Source of the DNA: Okapia johnstoni
Taxonomy: Eukaryota > Chordata > Mammalia > Artiodactyla > Giraffidae
Direction: 5' to 3'
Assembly: GCA_024291935.2 (NCBI GenBank)
Contig: CM044308.1
Coordinates: 116,462,501 to 116,526,500, forward strand
DNA length: 64,000 nt
A model generated the notes under the pieces. The model was not told where the DNA came from and did not search any database. It saw nothing but the letters and a program-made list of their open reading frames with translations. Positions 59,080 through 64,000 of this stretch are shown here, piece by piece (position 1 is the first letter of the stretch; each line of letters starts with the position of its first letter). A program made the translations under genes and the position numbers.

Positions 59080-60339
59080 CTTAACCTGTTGTTAAAGTCT
59101 GGGGTGTCTGGGGAAGGGAGGTGATAGAACAGTCCAGAGAAAGAGAGTCTTCCTCCTCTTCCTTACCCTCCCTCCCCTCCCTCTCCTCCCCCCTCCAAAG
59201 AGCAGCTAAAACTGTTTGGGTCTAGACTCCTGCCAGTGCCCACCTTGGGCTTTTATTGAGGAAGACAACATTCCTTTACCACTAGTGAACCGAAAGTGGA
59301 TCTCCAACTGGTTGGAAGTTCCAACACTGCTACAAAGATGTGAAAAAATACAGAGCTGTATTTCGGGGGAGGAGGAACTACCCCCTCTTTAGTCTGGGAG
59401 TTAAGTCTCTTAGGCTGTTCTTAATCTTTTTAGCTTCCTCTCCTCCTCCTCTTCTGAACCCACGTACTTTCCCACGAGAACTGTCTACAACACTGACAGT
59501 GGAGAGGCTGGAGGAGGAGCAGAAAGTCAGGGAAGGGCCTGGAGCTGTAACTCAGACCAAAGTAGGGAGCTGTTTTCTATTTATATTTGTATTCTAAAAT
59601 TAGTTATACATTTTGTTTTACGTGTATCAGAATTGTCTTCCTGATGGATGTCAAGCAGCAGTTCTGGAAATGCCTTAGAGAATACATATTAAAGCTATAA
59701 ATTTTAAATAGAACCTCTTTTGATGTTCTTTTTGTTTGACTTGGTTTTGCATTTTTAAAATCTCACTCAGTTCTGAGGATGTACATTTTCTCGAGAAGTT
59801 TGGGGTTGACCAATCATCTTCCTGACGTTTTTGCCAAAAATATTCTCTCCTCTTTGAACTTGGTTAAATCATTTAACCTCTAATAAGAGAACAAAAAGGT
59901 AAGATAATGTAAAATCTTAACGGTGATACATCGTTAAAGACAACTTTTGTTCATCTACTTTAATAAACGAGCAATGATGTCAGTAATACAAAAAACAGGG
60001 ATTAAATTTTCTGGTTCTAAATGCGATTTGTCTGCTTCTTCTATTAACATTATTGTGAATCTGGTGAGTTTGCCTAATCTGGTACAATTCAAGAGTCCAA
60101 ATCTAGGTTTAAATTTTGCGCTTGTTGACCCACAAAGTGAAAATCTCAGTGTTCAGCATTGAAATCTTTTTAATATTTTAATTTGGTAATTGTTAGACTA
60201 GACAAAAAGGTGGTAATAGACAAGTGGAGTGGTATGAGAAGTATCTGACCAGCCTGAATAAGAGGCAGAAGCTGAAAGATAACACTGTTGGCATAAATGG
60301 TACAGTTACACTCAGTAAATGACTCTTTAGTGTTAGCTA

Positions 60340-60521
60340 CTGTTAGTCGCTCAGTCGTGCCGACTCCCACCAGACTCCTCTGTACATGGGATTTTCCAGG
60401 CAAATGATACTGGAGTGGGTTGCCATTTCCTTCTCCAGGGGATCTTCCTGACCTAGAGATCGAACCCAGGTCTCCTGCACTGCAGGCAGATTCTTAAGCA
60501 TCTGAGCTACGAGGGAAACCC
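60340..60521 (-). mobile_element. Bov-tA SINE
   Basis: The complement reads GGGTTTCCCTCGTAGCTCAG, AAGAATCTGCCTGCAGTGCA, GGGTTCGATCTCTAGGTCAG, and ends CACGACTGAGCGACTAACAG. It is inverted relative to the Bov-A2 57 bases downstream. Confidence 0.93.
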
Positions 60522-60577
60522 ATGTTGGTTCTTATCTTCATTCCTTAGCAGTGTATGCTCTCTTCCATATAATACAG

Positions 60578-60843
60578 TGGAAAAGGCAGTAGCACCCCAC
60601 TCCAGTACTCTTGCCTGGAAAATCCCATGGACGGAGGAGCCTGGTAGGCTGTGGTCCATGGGGTCACTAAGAGTCGGACACGACTGAGCGACTTCACTTT
60701 CACTTTTCCCTTTCATACACTGGAGAAGGAAATGGTGACCCACTCCAGTATTCTTGCCTGGAGAATTCCAGGGACGGCGGAGCCTCGTGGGCTGCCGTCT
60801 GTGGGGTCGCACAGAGTCGGACACGACTGAAGTGACTTAGCAG
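60578..60843 (+). mobile_element. Bov-A2 SINE (dimer) with perfect target duplications
   Basis: Two Bov-A units ending GAAGTGACTTAGCAG. CATATAATACAG at 60566-60577 and 60844-60855 is an exact 12-base duplication. It lies about 490 bases upstream of the terminal coding exon. Confidence 0.96.
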
Positions 60844-61334
60844 CATATAATACAGGGAAAAATAGTTCCTTGGAGCTATCTAGCTCCTGCTTTTATTTTT
60901 CTTGGTTATCCATCCTCCTGAATTGGGACTGAGATAACCATCCTTATCAAGACAGAAACTGGAACAGAGATGAAATGACCACCAAGGTAAAGGTTGTAGC
61001 CCTTCCCTTTTCACTTGGTTATAGTCCCTGTGACTCTTAGCAAAGCAGGACAGCATCTGTCCCCTGCAGTGTTTCCTCTGGATTATTTCCTCACTTTGCA
61101 GACCCACGTAGAATGTGGGTGGGAACACAGCACAGCTTGACCCTGATTAAACTGAAATTCTAAAACCCACAGAACCTCCTATCAGCAGGGTCTCTTTGTT
61201 TGGCTGCTCAATGATAGAAGCCATTCTCCCCTTGTATCAGAAAAAGCCTTCCTTGAACCTGAGTACTTGGATACCTTTTGAGTGAATGCCAGCCTCTGTG
61301 CTAATAATCTTCCTTCTCGTTTTCCTCCACACAG

Positions 61335-61409
61335 CTGTCGCTGAAGTGTAGAGCTCCTGAGGTCTCCCAGTACATCTATCAGGTCTACGACAGCATTTTG
61401 AAAAACTAA
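61335..61409 (+). CDS. AP2B1: AP2B1 terminal coding exon (residues 914-937 and stop)
   Basis: 75 bases including TAA at 61407-61409. It encodes LSLKCRAPEVSQYIYQVYDS and then ILKN, the final helix and strand of the platform. With the short isoform this brings the protein to 937 residues, and with the cassette exon to 951. The acceptor is TCCTCCACACAG. The exon is in phase with the preceding one. This ending is the known beta-2 adaptin C-terminus. Confidence 0.97.
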   Translation: MSLKCRAPEVSQYIYQVYDSILKN

Positions 61410-61769
61410 TAGACTGACCCGGTGCCCTCCAGCCACCCTGTGATCGGTACAGGCCAAGAACTCTTTAACTAGAAGAAATTGTTATCGCCATGTAGAATCT
61501 GAACCTGAACACACCGGGGCTACCCGCCAGGGTAGTGACTAGTCTCACCTGTACTAATGTTAGGGCACCTCCTGTTGGATAGTTTTAGCTTCCTGTGACC
61601 GCCTGTAACCACTGCTTCAATCATTTCCCACCTCTTGCCACCCGCTGCTCTCTGTCCTTACTTGTGGGCTTCTCCATGCTGTCCTTAACAGTGGCTGCAG
61701 TTTTGAGTGTAGTTTGATATTTTGTAATCAACAGCTCGTTTCAAAAGCAGAAAAAGACAACAAAAAAAT

Positions 61770-61775
61770 ATTAAA
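61770..61775 (+). promoter_or_regulatory. AP2B1: Possible proximal polyadenylation signal (ATTAAA)
   Basis: ATTAAA 361 bases after the stop codon, embedded in an A-rich tract. It is followed by TTTATTGTTTTATATTTTTG at 61811-61830, a U-rich downstream candidate. Use would give a short 3' UTR lacking most of the distal sequence. Confidence 0.45.
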
Positions 61776-61805
61776 GCAAGGAAAAGTGTCACTGAAACGT
61801 AAACT

Positions 61806-61835
61806 GCACTTTATTGTTTTATATTTTTGTACATA
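61806..61835 (+). promoter_or_regulatory. AP2B1: miR-17-family 8-mer and Pumilio motif in the 3' UTR
   Basis: GCACTTTA at 61806-61813 is a full 8-mer complement of the miR-17/20/93/106 seed. TGTACATA at 61828-61835 fits the Pumilio consensus TGTANATA. They sit 14 bases apart, just after the proximal ATTAAA, so only the long mRNA form would carry them. Function is inferred from motif match only. Confidence 0.45.
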
Positions 61836-63836
61836 TGAGAAATTGAGGGAATAGTGTGTAACTGAGAGAAGTGTTAAGACAACCGCACAGTCCTAGAGGG
61901 AAGAGACACAGTTTCTTGCCACCCTGTGGCAGCCTTGTTCCTGATCACTTTCTTTTCTCTCCAATCTCCTTTTCTTGTGATTCCTCCTGCCCAGTATTCT
62001 CATCTCCTTTGATGCGCTGCAGCTAGGAATAGTGGTCTTCCTTGAATGGTGCTGGAGGGTGTAGGAAATGGGGCCTGACGGCACCTAGGCTAAGAAGGAG
62101 AACGTACTGTAGTTCTTTCCTGAGGTCGAATCCGTGAATAACACTGATGAGAGAATTTCAGGAATCAAAATGCCCTTCCCCCATCTCCCGCTCTGGATTT
62201 AATTTAATCTCAGGTCCAATCCACATCTGAAATCTTGGTTTTAGAGTTGAAACAGACTTACTTGAAATGATAACTCATCTAACCTTGTTTTTCTAAAAAG
62301 GAAAAAGGTAAAAGACAAACAGGATGTTACCACCTGAGGACTGTTGACTGTCTGGTAGCAGAGGTGGGGGTCTGGGTCTCCAAATCCCCGTCAGTGTTGT
62401 TCTCACCGCAGGACCCTCTCGTTGACTTTCTTTCCTCAATGCCTTTCTCTTACCTTTCCGGTGCCTGCTTCTTTATGGCTCTCCTCACACTCCACACAGA
62501 TTCTGGCACTCCGTTCTTTGGCATCCGGTGGCAGCAGAGTCTCTGTCTAGAGACTTGAAGGTAAACCCTGATGCCAGAATGGAGGACCCTTAGTGCTGGA
62601 GGCCAGCAGGGTAGGTGTGGGGAGGAAGTGAGCTTCTGGTGCCACACAGTCATCCTTCGGCTCTCTGATCCATTCGGCACTTGTGTTGCTTAGGCTCCCA
62701 GGCAGTTGAGATCACCTCAGAGGGCCAAGCTGTCCTTTTCATCTTTCAAAAGATCGGGAAACGTGAGAACCCCTGCCCCACCAGACACATTGGCTGTGGT
62801 CTGTCAGAGTGCTGAGCCTGGAACACCAGTCTGTCCAGCAGGGTTCTCTGTTTCACCTGTGGGCACTGCTGCTGCCCGGCACTAGGGATTCAGGGTCCAT
62901 GACTGAGACTGCTTCTCAGATGCCCCCACCCTCATCAGAGGCGCCTGGGTCCAAGACCTCATGTGGGACTTGGACCTGAAAGTGAGTCCAAGAGGCGGAA
63001 CCCTAGAAAACAGCAGAAACTACCCTGCAACCGTGTTGCAAGTGAAATGACCCTGACTCATACGACTTGGAAAGGTACGGGGAGAAGTTCCCCCAAAGCA
63101 GTTTCTTAAGCCTTGACACTCTCCATGAGAAGAATTCCTGGGGTGAGGGAAAGGAACCCCTCAGGCATGTGAAGAACAGGAAGTGGCACAGGATGGTGGG
63201 TGGTGGTGGGTGCCAGGTGGGGTAGAAAAGCAGGTGGGTGAAGCTCTGTGGTTGGGAGACTGCTTGTGGAGTCGGTGCGATGCAAACAGTGAAGAAGGTC
63301 CCCACTCCAAACGCAGTGTTCTCGCCTCAAAGCAGACTGCAGTTCCAGGCGGCAGAGCTTGTGGCGGGTAAGCGGACGAGACAGTGTGGTGCTGAGACAT
63401 GTCCCTCCGCCCCTGAAACCTGGCTCCTCTCGGCCTCCCCAGCAGTCATGGGCAACAACAGCTGCACTTCTCAGCTGACCTGGCCAGTCTGCCAGCCCTC
63501 TGCTCCCTGGAGAGGCTCCCTGCCAGTTTGCCCCTGAGCAGCTGGGGAGGGATTCTGCTTCACGAGGACCCCTCTCCTGAAGAGACAGAGCCTGTCGCCT
63601 CCCCCGCAGTGTCCCTTGGGGCCCATTTCAGGCTCAGCCTAACGGGGGATGAGCGGAGGTTGCCCTACAGTCCCCTGTCCGTCGCTGCAGCCTGTCTCTG
63701 TAACGTCAGCAGGCGTCTCACAAAGGGCACGGCAAGCGCACACACACCCAGAACTCTTGCTGGTCAGAGATTCCCTGAGTGTCTGTCCTCGCCCGAGCCT
63801 GTTTCGTGTGTCTGTTGCGAACCTTGGGACTGGAGC

Positions 63837-63926
63837 GAAGGGGGAGGGGGGTAAGTGTTGCCCTAAGAAAACTTACCATTCTTCTGTTGTTGGGATCTGT
63901 TCTGGGGGGGGGGGGGGTGCCGGGGG
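63837..63926 (+). repeat. AP2B1: G-rich cluster upstream of the polyadenylation signal
   Basis: GGGGGAGGGGGG at 63840-63851, a run of about 14 G at 63904-63917, and GGGGG at 63922-63926. On the sense RNA this could form G-quadruplex structure. The run lies about 30-45 bases before AATAAA. Confidence 0.85.
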
Positions 63927-63945
63927 AGCTGACTTTGTCTTCGTC

Positions 63946-63951
63946 AATAAA
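63946..63951 (+). terminator. AP2B1: Distal polyadenylation signal (AATAAA)
   Basis: Canonical AATAAA. It is followed after about 15-20 bases by CACAGAATGAAG and then by GT-rich GTTTGTGCTGTGTACTTTG, the expected downstream element. Cleavage is expected near 63963-63970. Confidence 0.85.
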
Positions 63952-64000
63952 CTCATTTACACAGAATGAAGTTTGTGCTGTGTACTTTGTTCCCAGGGCA

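Larger units (their letters stand above)
55759..61334 (+). other. AP2B1: AP2B1 last intron
   Basis: 5,576 bases from GTAAGG to CCACACAG. It contains three Bov-A2 SINEs with clear target duplications, an antisense Bov-tA, a compound GT minisatellite and an old antisense L1. The stretches 56350-56990, 57310-57780, 58330-58780, 59085-60335 and 60860-61330 hold nothing that I recognise. Confidence 0.88.
3737..63966 (+). other. AP2B1: AP2B1 gene, 3' half (exon D513 to 3' UTR)
   Basis: Ten exons on the + strand spell the C-terminal 439 residues of beta-2 adaptin. This is the large beta subunit of the heterotetrameric AP-2 complex, which links cargo and PtdIns(4,5)P2 at the plasma membrane to clathrin during endocytosis. 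All nine complete introns start GT and end AG. The exon phases chain without a break: 260, 193, 42, 147, 146, 130, 85, 87, 155 and 75 coding bases. The product ends in a chain finishing SILKN followed by TAA. The AP-1 paralogue beta-1 adaptin is similar, but the hinge and appendage text matches beta-2 as I know it, and the residue numbering lands exactly on the published beta-2 contact residues. The N-terminal half and promoter are not in the window. The gene end is set by the AATAAA at 63946. Confidence 0.97.
61410..63966 (+). other. AP2B1: AP2B1 3' untranslated region
   Basis: About 2.55 kb from the stop codon to the cleavage zone after AATAAA at 63946. It carries a proximal ATTAAA at 61770 followed by a U-rich, AU-rich stretch, and becomes GC-rich after about 62700 with several CpG dinucleotides (63340-63840). 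No transposable element is evident in it, unlike the introns. Open frames of 60-108 codons on both strands have no recognisable family. The exact cleavage base cannot be read from DNA. Confidence 0.85.

Noticed and set aside
63528..63969. Open frames of about 100 codons near the window end
   Set aside because: They fall inside the AP2B1 3' UTR, where GC-rich sequence yields few stops. No domain and no upstream promoter signal.

Overview
The window is nuclear DNA from a pecoran ruminant, most likely a bovid. It is rich in Bov-tA and Bov-A2 SINEs, BovB (RTE) LINE fragments and CHR-type tRNA-derived SINEs, and this combination is diagnostic of ruminants. I cannot separate cattle, sheep, goat or relatives by reading alone.

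It holds one protein gene, on the + strand: the 3' half of AP2B1, the beta-2 adaptin subunit of the clathrin adaptor AP-2. Ten coding exons lie between 3737 and 61409. They are joined by canonical GT-AG introns, and all phases fit. Together they encode 439 residues plus the stop, equal to residues 513-951 of the long (951-residue) isoform. The 5' half of the gene lies upstream of the window. A 3' UTR of about 2.55 kb ends at an AATAAA at 63946, so the window stops almost exactly at the gene's end.

Layout: 1-3736, 3' part of an intron. 3737-3996, end of the trunk and start of the hinge. 8362-8554, hinge exon with the clathrin box LLNLD. 19642-19683, a 42-base in-frame cassette exon. 20419-20565, hinge to appendage transition. 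21250-21395, 25967-26096 and 46537-46621, mainly the appendage sandwich subdomain. 47548-47634, 55604-55758 and 61335-61409, mainly the platform subdomain and the stop. The largest intron (26097-46536) is about 20.4 kb. Codons for the appendage contact residues Lys759, Tyr815, Trp841 and Tyr888 (937-residue numbering) are all intact, so this looks like a functional gene.

The rest is intron: layers of old LINE2, MIR, hAT and L1 relics, overlain by younger ruminant SINEs, BovB and L1. The best second-look items are structural: a perfect 27-base inverted repeat (20842-20900), a longer inverted duplication of L2 sequence (7331-7777), an L1 pair in inverted orientation with a BovB nested inside (52500-54390), a compound GT minisatellite (56997-57305), and regulatory motifs in the 3' UTR. 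I found no new biological system, no second gene, no RNA gene and no CRISPR array.
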